64,000 nucleotides of DNA from positions 44,280 through 108,279 of the forward strand of contig CALJPD010000019.1 of the NCBI GenBank assembly GCA_937981355.1, written 5' to 3'. Every line of letters begins with the position of its first letter. Position 1 is the stretch's first letter. This document shows, in pieces, positions 17,756 through 26,322 of this stretch. A program made the position numbers and the translations under genes. Below the pieces are notes generated by a model. That model ran no database searches and had not been told where the DNA came from. It worked only from the letters and a program-made list of their open reading frames with translations. The DNA is from an uncultured Candidatus Saccharibacteria bacterium (lineage in GTDB: Bacteria > Patescibacteriota > Saccharimonadia > Saccharimonadales > Saccharimonadaceae).

Positions 17756-18177
17756 GCGTTGGCGTCTCTACTACTGCTGGACACTGCTGCAGCAAGGCGC
17801 TGAGCAGTGGTAGACAGGTGAGTGTCGCTGGTGTCGGTTGGGTAGCCATGATGGAGCTGTAGCACCTCGCGGTCATACAGCGGCACGAGATGAATGTGAG
17901 CGTGCGGCACATCAAAGCCCTCTACCACAACGCCGACCCGCTCAGGCTGAAGTGCCACCTCCATTGCGTGGGCAATCTGCTGTGCCACCGTCCAGAGATG
18001 TTGATATATTTCGGTCGGGAGCGCCCACAGCGAGTCAATCTGCTGCTTCGGCACGACCAGCACGTGACCATCACTTAGTGGGTTGATATCGAGGAAGGCT
18101 ATAGTGTGCTCGTCTTCATACACCGTATGGCTTGGTATTTCACCTTTGATAATCTTAGTAAAAATAGAATCCTGCAT
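17752..18177 (-). CDS. HIT-family nucleotide hydrolase
   Basis: 141 residues. It begins DSIFTKIIKGEIPSHTVYED and has DINPLSDGHVLVVPK. The catalytic histidine triad is in VPHAHIHLVPLYD (HxHxH plus hydrophobics). This matches the Hint/HinT-like group, which hydrolyses AMP-linked amides such as aminoacyl-adenylate products. The start is fixed by a -10 box 6 nt upstream; longer in-frame starts lie upstream of it. First gene of a two-gene operon with rlmH. Confidence 0.92.
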   Translation of the reverse strand: MQDSIFTKIIKGEIPSHTVYEDEHTIAFLDINPLSDGHVLVVPKQQIDSLWALPTEIYQHLWTVAQQIAHAMEVALQPERVGVVVEGFDVPHAHIHLVPLYDREVLQLHHGYPTDTSDTHLSTTAQRLAAAVSSSSRDANA

Positions 18178-18183
18178 GACTTT

Positions 18184-18189
18184 AGTATA
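18184..18189 (-). promoter_or_regulatory. -10 box of HIT-rlmH operon, leaderless
   Basis: TATACT on the minus strand ending 6 nt before the ATG at 18177. Confidence 0.75.
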
Positions 18190-18276
18190 CGCGAAGGTGG
18201 GGCAAGAGCTCAAGGACATCTGCTGCGCGATATTTCCGTCCGGCACCACATCTGTTATAATGAGAGAAGACCACGT

Positions 18277-18364
18277 GGAGAGGTGCAGGAGTGGTTGAAC
18301 TGGCCGCTCTCGAAAAGCGGTAAGCCGCAAGGCTTCGAGGGTTCGAATCCCTCTCTCTCCGCCA
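18277..18364 (+). tRNA. tRNA-Ser(CGA)
   Basis: Class II tRNA. GGAGAGG at 18277-18283 pairs with 18354-18360, discriminator G, CCA encoded at 18362-18364. Anticodon stem CCGCT/AGCGG, loop CTCGAAA, anticodon CGA. Confidence 0.95.
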
Positions 18365-18488
18365 TGTTTTTGATCGTATTTATCTGCGAGCTCTGGGCTG
18401 GCAGGTTTTTATTATATAACGACGCATCGCGACGTGAGGGGTGCCGCTTGGTGCACTTCTGTCTTGCACATACTCACCAGAGGTAATG

Positions 18489-18515
18489 AAAAAGCGCACA
18501 CCGCGAAGTGTGCGC
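18489..18515 (-). terminator. rho-independent terminator
   Basis: Stem GCGCACAC (18494-18501) and GTGTGCGC (18508-18515). On the minus strand it is followed by TTTTT. Closes the pilin-like gene. Confidence 0.88.
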
Positions 18516-18551
18516 ATATGTTTGTGTGAGAAGAGAGCCAAGTATTATTGG

Positions 18552-18980
18552 CTAGGTGGTTGAAGCACCAGTGTTGCTGCTATTGGTAGTAGTGTTGATG
18601 TTACCACCAGGGATGATAGTGTTGATGACAAAGTTCACCGCCGCATAGGCTAGTAGCGCCACCACGACGCCGACCAGAGCGTACATGATAGTATTCTTTG
18701 CACCTTGTACCTGTGATGAATTACCACCAGAGACAACATAACGAATACCACCGAAGATGATCATAATGACCGCGATAGCACCAACGAGAAACAGCATGAT
18801 GTTGCTTACTCGTGTGAAGATACCAGCGTCACCAAAGAGATCGGCTGGCTGGTCTTTGCCCCGTGAGCGGCTGGCACCATCTGACACGCCACCAATTGCA
18901 GCGCTGGGCGGTGCAGCAGCAATTATCCCACCCCCGATGAGGGCAAGAGCACTGATAGATAGTAGACATTTTTTTAGCAT
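18552..18980 (-). CDS. T4SS-type pilin-like protein (isolated copy)
   Basis: 142 residues: signal peptide (about 1-28), short polar region, TM1 (about 57-80), the loop GGIRYVVSGGNSSQVQGAKNTI, TM2 (about 95-118) and an Asn/Thr/Ser-rich tail. The two-helix plan with G-x-R-Y...GAKNTI-x-YA is shared with the six clustered genes at 26.3-28.9 kb and resembles VirB2/TrbC-like pilins (Pfam T4SS_pilin group). It lies 7 kb from the cluster with its own promoter and terminator, so it may be expressed separately. The ribosome site is AAAGGAG, with a rather long spacing. Confidence 0.85.
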   Translation of the reverse strand: MLKKCLLSISALALIGGGIIAAAPPSAAIGGVSDGASRSRGKDQPADLFGDAGIFTRVSNIMLFLVGAIAVIMIIFGGIRYVVSGGNSSQVQGAKNTIMYALVGVVVALLAYAAVNFVINTIIPGGNINTTTNSSNTGASTT

Positions 18981-19007
18981 AATAAACTTAGCTCCTTTTA
19001 TCTTGTA

Positions 19008-19036
19008 ATTATACGATATGGCGTTTTTTTTGTCGA
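19008..19036 (-). promoter_or_regulatory. sigma70-type promoter of the isolated pilin-like gene
   Basis: On the minus strand TCGACA (19031-19036), 17-nt spacer, TATAAT (19008-19013). Leader about 20 nt with AAAGGAG. Confidence 0.75.
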
Positions 19037-19348
19037 GAGGAAAGCGGTGAAATTTCTCAGCTTGTGATACTGTGGTGACTCGCTTCCTTCATCTCTTTTG
19101 CCAGTGACGTCTTGAAAGCTTGCTGTTATGACGATATCTTGAAGCTCAGCGTGAGGAATGGTATGTTAGCGAGACACTTAGCCTCTTACTCATTGATATT
19201 GCTTGATAGAGGGAAGGGGGTGCAGGAAATATACGGCTAAGGACACTGAGGCAGAGCAGAGATAAAATTGCACCTCACAAATGTCTAGCGCAATTGCCGC
19301 ACCTATGCTACAATAACCAGTGCACGTTGGTGCACAATCCGACACGCT
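19037..19348. other. intergenic region without visible gene
   Basis: About 310 nt between the pilin-like promoter and the next tRNA. No frame with a ribosome site and no RNA structure that I can support. Confidence 0.4.
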
Positions 19349-19441
19349 GGAGGAGTACCCAAGTGGCTGAAGGGGACGGTTTGCTAAATCGTTAGTGCGG
19401 GGAGACCTGCAGCGGGAGTTCGAATCTCCCCTCCTCCGCCA
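19349..19441 (+). tRNA. tRNA-Ser(GCT)
   Basis: Class II tRNA. GGAGGAG pairs with CTCCTCC (19431-19437), discriminator G19438, CCA encoded. Anticodon stem ACGGT/ATCGT, loop TTGCTAA, anticodon GCT. Confidence 0.95.
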
Positions 19442-19925
19442 GGATTGTTTTTGAGATATCGCTACATGCTGGGCTTCGTCTTGTGCAAATAGTGACGAGA
19501 AGCAACAGAAGAAGCAACCACGCAGTAGCACTGATAGCTCGATAGACACATGAAAGACCATATGAATGCTGAGATTGCTTAGCAGTTTATAGTTTTAACA
19601 TAAAACACGTAAGAACGGGAGAGAAACAAATCATTGTAGATATTACAATGATATTTTTATTTGTGCAGAATATGGCGAAATAAGTGGTACATGCAATACG
19701 TGCGAAGTATCATATGTGTCAAGGGTGTTATCTGTGGTATGAGCTATGTATGTACGCTATAGTAGCAAGGCTCTTGAAAGGGACGAAGTATGGGCATTGA
19801 ATGAGATTCAGACATTCAGATAGTGCGGATATGCGGGTTATGGTTAATTGACCAGCGCGGCCATTATGATAGAATAGTTTTTGTAACGTAAATCTAACGC
19901 CAACCGACAAGGGGAGGAAAGAGCA
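19442..19925. other. intergenic region without visible gene
   Basis: AT-rich spacer of 484 nt between tRNA-Ser(GCT) and the secreted beta-helix protein. A TATGAT box near 19865 may serve the downstream gene. Nothing else supported. Confidence 0.4.
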
Positions 19926-22793
19926 GTGAAGATTAGACGTCAAAAACGTGGGATCGTCATGCGTATCGCATCGGTTGTGGCTGTGAGTGGGCTCGCTATA
20001 GGCGGGCTTTTTTATGGCCTCAATTCGGTGAACGCAGCCGGTCTGAATAAAAACTATAACTATATCAAGGCAAATTACGCTGTGCCGAACGCCAACGTAG
20101 CCTGGGTGTCGCCCAACGGGGATGACAACAAGGGTAACGGAAGCGAGTCAGCACCGTACAAGAGCTTTGGTCGCGCTGTCACGAAGATCGGCGACGGCGG
20201 AACAGTGGTGGCAAAGAGTGGTATCTACCGCGAGCCACACTTTTTTGTGACGAAGAAGAATGTCACTATGCAGGCAGCACCGAACGCCGAGGTGTGGCTG
20301 AAGGGTAGCGATGTCGTGACTAACTGGTCGCGCGAAGGTAATATGTGGAAGGCCACTGGCAACTTCCAGAACTTTTGCCACGTTTGTACCACTAACGTCA
20401 AGCCAGAAGTTGAAGGCATGGCTGCCTACCCAGAGCAGGTCTTTATTGATGATAAGGCCCTGACACAGGTTGGGAGCAAGGCTGAAGTTGGCCCCGGCAA
20501 ATTCTACGTAGAGGACGCTACGCAGACGACGCGTAATGGTGGGCACTTCAACCCAGGTAAGCAAGATACGGTGAGTTACTACCTAGGTTCAGATCCTACG
20601 GCTGGTACGACAGAGATCTCGCAGCGCACCCGTGCCTTTACCACAACAGGCGAGAACTTCAAGCTACAGGGTATTAATATTTCGCAATATGCACCGAACC
20701 AAACCTGGGGCTTTAAAGACCCTCAGTTAGACGACAAGGCTGGGCCAATCGCTATCTCTATTAACGGGAAGAACTCGCTAGTGCAAGATGTGATTGTGGC
20801 GCAGAACTCTAGCTCCGGATTGTTCCTTGATAAAGCCTCTGGTACCGTGGTGAAGAACAGCCAATTCCTTGACAACGGGGGTAATGGTGCTGGCGCAAAC
20901 CGCATTGAGAATGCCGTGTTTGAAAATAATACCTTTAGCAACAACAACGCCGCTGGCTTCGAAACCAATGGCAGCTACTGTACTTCATGGTGCGGTATGG
21001 CCGATGTGAAGGTGACGCACGCCGAAAACTTCACCTTCCGCAATAATGTGGTGGACTACTCGAAGTCTGGCTCGACCAACTCCGACATCGCTGTAGCTAA
21101 GCGTCACCAGCTGCCAGGCTTCTGGTGTGACGAAGGGTGTATTAACACTAATATCGTCAATAACTACTTTACTAACGTGCAGATGGCGATCTTCTACGAG
21201 GTATCACACACCGGTATCATCGCCTCGAATATTATTGAGGGTTCGGGCTCTGGTATCTTAGTGTCGGGTAGTAGCAAGACGAAGATCTACAACAACTCTA
21301 TCTCACGCACCGCCTACCCAATCCGCATCCGTGAGGATACCCGCAGCAAGGGTTGTAATGCCTACCAAGGTAGCACCTGTACTGCACCGGAGAGCTGGTC
21401 GCAGGCCAAAGGCCTGAGCTGGGACACGACGGGTACAGAGATGTACAACAACATCATCTCGTCACGTGCCGCAACTGCTAAGGATGGCGATAGCCCATAC
21501 TGGGCATACGGTGTCCGCACCAAGGGTGGTGCTAACATTGGCGGGCCAAAGGTTGGTACAAACGAGATGTTTGCTGGTCTAGACTACAACGTCTACTACC
21601 GCAACGATACCAATGTCGACAAGACCGTCTTTACTTGGGACTTGGCTCAGACCGACGCACCGATCGACGTCCTCTTTAGCAAGACATCAGACATTGCCAA
21701 GGATGGCCGGGTCAGCAAGGCGATTGATGGTCTGGAGCGCAACTCGCTCGACCAAACTGGCTCACGCAGCGCCAACCCATTCTTCACCAGCGAAGCTGCG
21801 AACAACAACGACTACAACAAGAGTAACTACACCATCAAGGCTGGAAGCCCAGCTGCCAACAGTGGTAAGGAGCTGCCTGCCGACGTTGCGAAGGCAATCG
21901 ATCCAAGTGGGGCAACCGTGAAGGCTGGTACCAAGGTGAATCGTGGTGCACTGGTCAATGCCAACATGACTGGTGGTGAGCCAAACGTCAACAGCAAGAG
22001 TAGTAGTACTCCACAACAAAATAACGCCAATGGCGCAACCACCAAGGGGCAATCAGACCCAAAAGCGCCGGGCATGGGCAGCGTCAGTAAAGCTGACACT
22101 GCTCATGCAGCCCAAACCGCTGAGGCCGACACAAAGCGCGACAATAGCGCTGTGTCGGTCCCAGACACCCGTCTCAAGGAGGCAATCAATAAGCGTCTGT
22201 CTGAGACCCTTGGCGCACATCGAAGTGCTTCACAGGACGTAACAACAGGTGAGATGCAAAAATTGACTGGCTTGTCGCTCATCCTGCCAGATGATGCAGC
22301 GGACGACCGCAAAGCGGCCGACCTAACTGGACTTGAGGCAGCGACAAATCTCGACTGGCTAGCAATTGATGGCAACAAGGTGAAGAGCCTTGCACCACTA
22401 GCCAAACTGACGAAGCTGACTTCGCTGACAGCGTATTCTAACCAGATTGAGTCGCTCGATCCGATCGCCGGCCTGGCAAACCTCAAGCTTGTGATGGTCT
22501 CGGGTAATCCAATTGTCTCGACCAAGCCGCTCGCTAAGCTTACCCAGCTCAAGCGAGTCGCTCTCTCGGGCAAAGATGGCTTTGTGCTAGATGTTGCCGA
22601 TATCGCAGCCAGTAAGGGTAATCTGGAGTCGCTCTCGCTCTATGACTACAGCCGTAAGGCCACGCTGGCCAACGGCAGCCAACTAGCTGAATTTGGTGGC
22701 CTTAAAAAGCTTCGCCTCACAGGCGTCAAGCCAAGTGCTGCCGACAGCGCCGCCATTGGCAAGCTCAAACTCGAACAGCGCCGCATCGACTAG
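19926..22793 (+). CDS. large secreted beta-helix protein with C-terminal leucine-rich repeats
   Basis: 955 residues. Basic N-terminus and hydrophobic signal (about 12-37, cleavage near VNAAG). Residues about 55-330 and 330-640 read as a right-handed parallel beta-helix (pectate-lyase/DUF1565-like start WVSPNGDDNKGNG, then repeated N-N-x-F/I rungs). A polar linker (about 690-760) leads to LRR-type repeats (about 775-900; for example LTGLEAATNLDWLAIDGN and LAPLAKLTKLTSLTAYSNQ). Such proteins act in polysaccharide binding/cleavage or adhesion. Binding to the host cell is a reasonable inference. GTG start with GGGGAGG upstream; strong terminator after. Confidence 0.85.
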   Translation: MKIRRQKRGIVMRIASVVAVSGLAIGGLFYGLNSVNAAGLNKNYNYIKANYAVPNANVAWVSPNGDDNKGNGSESAPYKSFGRAVTKIGDGGTVVAKSGIYREPHFFVTKKNVTMQAAPNAEVWLKGSDVVTNWSREGNMWKATGNFQNFCHVCTTNVKPEVEGMAAYPEQVFIDDKALTQVGSKAEVGPGKFYVEDATQTTRNGGHFNPGKQDTVSYYLGSDPTAGTTEISQRTRAFTTTGENFKLQGINISQYAPNQTWGFKDPQLDDKAGPIAISINGKNSLVQDVIVAQNSSSGLFLDKASGTVVKNSQFLDNGGNGAGANRIENAVFENNTFSNNNAAGFETNGSYCTSWCGMADVKVTHAENFTFRNNVVDYSKSGSTNSDIAVAKRHQLPGFWCDEGCINTNIVNNYFTNVQMAIFYEVSHTGIIASNIIEGSGSGILVSGSSKTKIYNNSISRTAYPIRIREDTRSKGCNAYQGSTCTAPESWSQAKGLSWDTTGTEMYNNIISSRAATAKDGDSPYWAYGVRTKGGANIGGPKVGTNEMFAGLDYNVYYRNDTNVDKTVFTWDLAQTDAPIDVLFSKTSDIAKDGRVSKAIDGLERNSLDQTGSRSANPFFTSEAANNNDYNKSNYTIKAGSPAANSGKELPADVAKAIDPSGATVKAGTKVNRGALVNANMTGGEPNVNSKSSSTPQQNNANGATTKGQSDPKAPGMGSVSKADTAHAAQTAEADTKRDNSAVSVPDTRLKEAINKRLSETLGAHRSASQDVTTGEMQKLTGLSLILPDDAADDRKAADLTGLEAATNLDWLAIDGNKVKSLAPLAKLTKLTSLTAYSNQIESLDPIAGLANLKLVMVSGNPIVSTKPLAKLTQLKRVALSGKDGFVLDVADIAASKGNLESLSLYDYSRKATLANGSQLAEFGGLKKLRLTGVKPSAADSAAIGKLKLEQRRID

Positions 22794-22830
22794 GTTCCTC
22801 CCCATCAGCCAAGTCTGGTAGCGTACATGA

Positions 22831-22858
22831 AAAGCCGAGCAGAATCGCTCGGCTTTTT
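22831..22858 (+). terminator. rho-independent terminator
   Basis: AAAGCCGAGC (22831-22840) pairs with GCTCGGCTTT (22847-22856), AGAATC loop, T run. Confidence 0.93.
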
Positions 22859-23074
22859 GGTGGGGAAGAATGGTACAGAAGTGTTTTGTATGATGCGATA
22901 GGACGCACGGTAGCTATACGCTTACTAGGAAGTCTTGTGAAGTAATATGGTTCCTACAAGATCACTTGGGGAGGGCTGTATGAGTGACTGAGACTGTGAA
23001 ATACAAGGGTAGGGATAATAGACACTGCTTGGCTTTTCTCGGTATTTGAAGGGCATGTGTCTACCTTGTGCAAC

Positions 23075-23106
23075 AAAAAACTCAGCATGCAACAACATGC
23101 TGAGTT
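23075..23106 (-). terminator. rho-independent terminator after tRNA-Arg
   Basis: AACTCAGCATG (23079-23089) pairs with CATGCTGAGTT (23096-23106). On the minus strand a T run follows. Confidence 0.9.
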
Positions 23107-23117
23107 AGTATTCTGTA

Positions 23118-23194
23118 TGGTACACTCGGCGCGATTCGAACGCACGACCTTTGGCTCCGCAAGCCAACGCTCTATCCAGCTGAGCTACGAGTGC
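23118..23194 (-). tRNA. tRNA-Arg(GCG), unusual anticodon
   Basis: The acceptor GCACTCG pairs with CGAGTGT (G1 opposite U72), discriminator A, CCA encoded (23118-23120). The D arm has A20, as expected for arginine tRNAs. The anticodon stem TTGGC/GCCAA encloses TTGCGGA, so the anticodon is GCG followed by G37. Most bacteria read CGU/CGC/CGA with an ACG anticodon converted to inosine by TadA. A G34 tRNA would read CGC and CGU without that enzyme. Confidence 0.92.
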
Positions 23195-23310
23195 ATACCT
23201 GGGAAACAAATGTTGCCCAGACCAAACTATAAGGTGCACTGGATGATACCAGATCGCTTATTATTGTAGCACAGAGGTGCGCTGAGGGCAAGACGCCGCG
23301 GCCAAAACTG

Positions 23311-23946
23311 CTACTGCAGTCGCAAGTAAATAATCAATCGCTCAAGCAAATCGGGCTTGCGTTCGCTCATTGGGAGGTGAGAGGCGATGAGATCAACCAG
23401 CTGTTCGCCCACATCCTCGGGGAAGTACATGACGATAGGCATAGCGAAGCGCTTGCGCGGGATGAGTGTGATCCAATTCTGCGTGGGCTTGGCAGTGACG
23501 CTAAAGGAGCGGAAGGTGTCGTACGAGTAAGCCCGCTGGCCCACCACCACCTCGGCGTGGCTAGCGCTATAATTCAGCAAAGCAGCTGGCCGCTGCAGCG
23601 AGACGATCAACGCCACCGCCATGATGGGAATAAGTAGTGCGAAGGTGTAGGACTTAAACAAAAAGATCGAAATCGCGAAGAGTACCACCACAACCACACC
23701 AAAAATGACATACCAGCCACGGGGGCGAGTGGTGTCATTGACCTCACGCTCTTGCCAGATGAGGAGCGGCTCGGTGGGGTCGGGAAAGGGCGAAACCTGC
23801 GACGAATTGCTGCTGGTCTCGCTCGGCCCACGGCGAATCTCGAGCGGTGGGTTAGGCTCATCAGTGGCCTGTGTCTCGACACGAGCGGTGCGCGATGGGT
23901 CGGCTGCATCTGAGGCTGATGGCTGATCGAACTGCGATGGCTGCAT
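23311..23946 (-). CDS. membrane protein with Pro/Ser-rich N-terminus
   Basis: 211 residues. A disordered polar N-terminus (about 1-75) is followed by two adjacent membrane helices (about 80-125). A cytoplasmic or outer domain of about 85 residues follows, with a strand-rich pattern (VVVGQRAYSYDTFRSFSV), which resembles small membrane-attached PH-like domains. Function not recognised. The start is fixed by a -10 box 6 nt upstream. Confidence 0.75.
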   Translation of the reverse strand: MQPSQFDQPSASDAADPSRTARVETQATDEPNPPLEIRRGPSETSSNSSQVSPFPDPTEPLLIWQEREVNDTTRPRGWYVIFGVVVVVLFAISIFLFKSYTFALLIPIMAVALIVSLQRPAALLNYSASHAEVVVGQRAYSYDTFRSFSVTAKPTQNWITLIPRKRFAMPIVMYFPEDVGEQLVDLIASHLPMSERKPDLLERLIIYLRLQ

Positions 23947-23952
23947 GTGTTT

Positions 23953-23961
23953 AGTATAGCA
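23953..23961 (-). promoter_or_regulatory. extended -10 box, leaderless
   Basis: TGC-TATACT on the minus strand ending 6 nt before the ATG at 23946. Confidence 0.78.
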
Positions 23962-24075
23962 TAGAGTAGAACTCAGGGCATACTCCATCGGATAAGAATA
24001 GTAGAAAAGTAAGATAAAAAAGATGAAGATAAGCTTGTGAGTCTGGGCTATGTAGTGACTTGATTAAATAGAAAA

Positions 24076-24113
24076 ATAAAAACACCCCTCGACAGCACAC
24101 CTGCTACCGAGGG
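24076..24113 (-). terminator. rho-independent terminator after tRNA-Ser(TGA)
   Basis: CCCTCG (24086-24091) pairs with CGAGGG (24108-24113), with an inner CAG/CTG. On the minus strand a T-rich run follows. Confidence 0.78.
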
Positions 24114-24130
24114 TTCGAGTAAGCATGAAA

Positions 24131-24219
24131 TGGCGGAGAGAGTGGGATTCGAACCCACGGTAGGGGATGCCTACGCCGGTTTTCAAGACCGGTACCTTCA
24201 ACCACTCGGTCATCTCTCC
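24131..24219 (-). tRNA. tRNA-Ser(TGA)
   Basis: Class II tRNA on the minus strand: GGAGAGA acceptor, discriminator G, CCA encoded at 24131-24133. Stem ACCGG/CCGGT-type with loop CTTGAAA, anticodon TGA. Confidence 0.94.
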
Positions 24220-24380
24220 AGTCTCGCTTATTATAGCATGAGATGAGGCAGGGTAAAAGATGAGGGTGACTAACTTTTGCGTAAGCCCTGGATATTATCC
24301 TTATCCCCCTTGTTCTGCAGAGCCGAAACATTGCTTCTTCTCTACAATGTTGATTTATAGATGGCCAACACCACAACGGC

Positions 24381-25061
24381 TTATCCAAACGGCTGATGGG
24401 CCACCACCACAGCAATAACTCGCCGGGCACCGGCAGTGCGAAGGCGACGCGCGGCATAGCGAATCGTCGCACCCGTTGTAGAAATATCATCGATAAGGCA
24501 ATAGGTGACCTCTGATGGCAATGTACGCGAGCAGGTAAATGCCTGGCGGGCTTGCTGCTGGCGCTGGGTACGGCTACTCCCCAGTTGCACACTGTGTTGA
24601 GCGTGTGTCAGGACTGACTGGCAGGGCAGGCCGCGCAGCCGGGCAAAGGCTTGGGCCAGCAACCGGCAGTGGTCATACCCACGCTGGCGCTGATGGGCTG
24701 GAATGGTCGGGATGGGCACAATGATGGTATCCGCCGGTAGCGGCGGCGTGACGGCGTCGAGCAAGTCTGCGAGGGTGTGCTGAGCCGCCTGGGCACGCTC
24801 AAACTTATAGCGGTCGATCAGTCGCTCCAGTGCACCCTCACGCTGCAGGGCACACCACGCGGCCGCATAGGGCAGAGAGCAGGTTTGACACTGGCCAGAC
24901 AGAGTAGGTTGGCCGCACTCGAGGCAGCGGTAGAGTGGATTGCAGATGATGTCTTTTTTACAATTATTACAGAGCAGTGTCCCGGTGATGTTGCAACCAC
25001 AACAGGTATGCGGGGCAAGGAGGTTGGCAAGGTAGGTCGGTATTGTGATTTTTACACTCAT
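24381..25061 (-). CDS. comF: ComF-family phosphoribosyltransferase-like protein
   Basis: 226 residues. The N-terminal zinc-ribbon-like part has CxxC pairs (CCGCN, CNNCKK, CLECGQ, CQTC). The C-terminal PRTase fold has the motif CLIDDISTTGATI, matching the ComF PRPP-binding loop, and HQRQRGYDHCRLLAQ. ComF proteins support DNA uptake during competence, which fits a bacterium that must import nucleic acids. Start at 25061: GGAGAGG lies upstream and TATAAT before it. Longer starts would begin before the promoter. Confidence 0.9.
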   Translation of the reverse strand: MSVKITIPTYLANLLAPHTCCGCNITGTLLCNNCKKDIICNPLYRCLECGQPTLSGQCQTCSLPYAAAWCALQREGALERLIDRYKFERAQAAQHTLADLLDAVTPPLPADTIIVPIPTIPAHQRQRGYDHCRLLAQAFARLRGLPCQSVLTHAQHSVQLGSSRTQRQQQARQAFTCSRTLPSEVTYCLIDDISTTGATIRYAARRLRTAGARRVIAVVVAHQPFG

Positions 25062-25167
25062 GAGGCCTCTCCGGTTGATTATACGCCATCGATTAGCTAT
25101 AATGAATCCAGACTGTTGTCGAAATGGTAATTTGTGAATTAGCAAAAGAAAGTATGTGGAGGAAACT

Positions 25168-25692
25168 ATGGCCCGGAGTCAAGATGATGATCTTTTGATC
25201 GGTGATGAGCTTGCGGCAGCATTTTTGGAGGGTGATGACTCGCTCGCACCGGCTGCGCCAACCCACCAACCGATGAATCACGCCCAAGCAAACCCAATGC
25301 CTGCCCAGAGCCAGCAGAGCCAAGCTTCGCCGTGGGGCGAAGAGCCTGCCCAGAGTGAGGAAGACTACACTGGCCAACTGGCAGTCGATGTGTACGAGAC
25401 CGAGACGCAACTGGTGGTGAAGGCCCGCACCGCTGGAGTGAACCGCGAGGAATTGGATGTGAAGATTAATGATGGGCTCTTGACGATCGTTGGCACGCTA
25501 AGCAGTGGCGACGACACTGTAGCCACCAAATGGCATAACCAAGAGTGTTACTGGGGTGAATTTAGCCGCACATTGGAACTGCCCGTAACGGTACGCGAGG
25601 ACGAGACGACCGCTGTGCTAAAGGATGGCGTGCTGACCATTACCTTTGAGAAGGTTAAGCAAGAGCAGGCCAAGAAAATCCCGATCCTCTAG
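25168..25692 (+). CDS. Hsp20/alpha-crystallin small heat-shock protein
   Basis: 174 residues. Flexible acidic N-terminus (1-65), then an alpha-crystallin domain: VDVYETETQLVVKARTAGV, ELDVKINDGLLTIVG and the C-terminal GVLTITFEKV, ending with an I-x-I/L anchor (IPIL) that docks between subunits. ATP-independent holdase in the cytoplasm. The ATG at 25168 has GGAGG 6 nt upstream. Followed by a terminator; divergent from comF. Confidence 0.93.
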   Translation: MARSQDDDLLIGDELAAAFLEGDDSLAPAAPTHQPMNHAQANPMPAQSQQSQASPWGEEPAQSEEDYTGQLAVDVYETETQLVVKARTAGVNREELDVKINDGLLTIVGTLSSGDDTVATKWHNQECYWGEFSRTLELPVTVREDETTAVLKDGVLTITFEKVKQEQAKKIPIL

Positions 25693-25721
25693 GGAAGGGG
25701 AAAGCGAGCTTTGAGATGATG

Positions 25722-25746
25722 ACCCCGCTGATGCGGGGTTGTTTTG
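25722..25746 (+). terminator. rho-independent terminator
   Basis: ACCCCGC (25722-25728) and GCGGGGT (25733-25739), TGAT loop, then TGTTTT. Confidence 0.88.
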
Positions 25747-26263
25747 TGCTACGGGAAGTGGGTAATGCGAGCCTTGAGGCCTCTTATGGTATCTAGTTAT
25801 ATGTTCTCCATCTCATTTAGCAGAGCGTGAATATTGGTAGCAGAAGGTTGTCATTTGGTATTAGTACTGAGAGACTGGTGTTCTAGAGAAAGCTTTTGCA
25901 ATAACTGTAGGAGAAATGGTAGTGAGGAGAAGGGTTGAGAGCTGTTGGGTGCTTGGGCTAGATATAGCTCATGCGAGAGGTGGCGAAAGTAGTGGGGTGT
26001 AATGATTTTGTAAAACGGCTCTGTTAGAGTATATAGTTGAAGAAGCTAAAGAATACTAGAACTTCCCAAAACACCTCCTGAATGGTGCGATGGCTTATTA
26101 TGAGGTTTCTGGGTGTAAAGTATAATAGCGCAGTGTGATGATGATTCTCCAGCCAGAGTGAAATGGAATAGCATGGCTAGTGCTACGCAAAAACAGTCAG
26201 TATCAGACGCCATCAGCAATAGACAGACTTTCTTGCGTAAGTGTCGTCGAATATATCCTCAAT
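25747..26263. other. intergenic region without visible gene
   Basis: About 515 nt between hsp20 and the pilin cluster terminator. No frame with a ribosome site, no tRNA and no repeat that I can support. Confidence 0.45.
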
Positions 26264-26292
26264 AAAAAGTACCACCCTGCTGGAGGGTGGTA
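26264..26292 (-). terminator. terminator of the pilin-like gene cluster
   Basis: ACCACCCT (26271-26278) pairs with AGGGTGGT (26284-26291). On the minus strand TTTTT follows. Confidence 0.9.
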
Positions 26293-26322
26293 TAAGAGAG
26301 CCAATGAAGAAAGGTGGTTGTA

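Noticed and set aside
23981..23994. TCCATCGGAT-AAG, similar to hairpin 2 of the two-copy structured RNA
   Set aside because: Only about 14 nt match copy 2, with no ATTGC hairpin, no pairing 3' arm and no GAGCTAAC nearby. Chance or a dead fragment.
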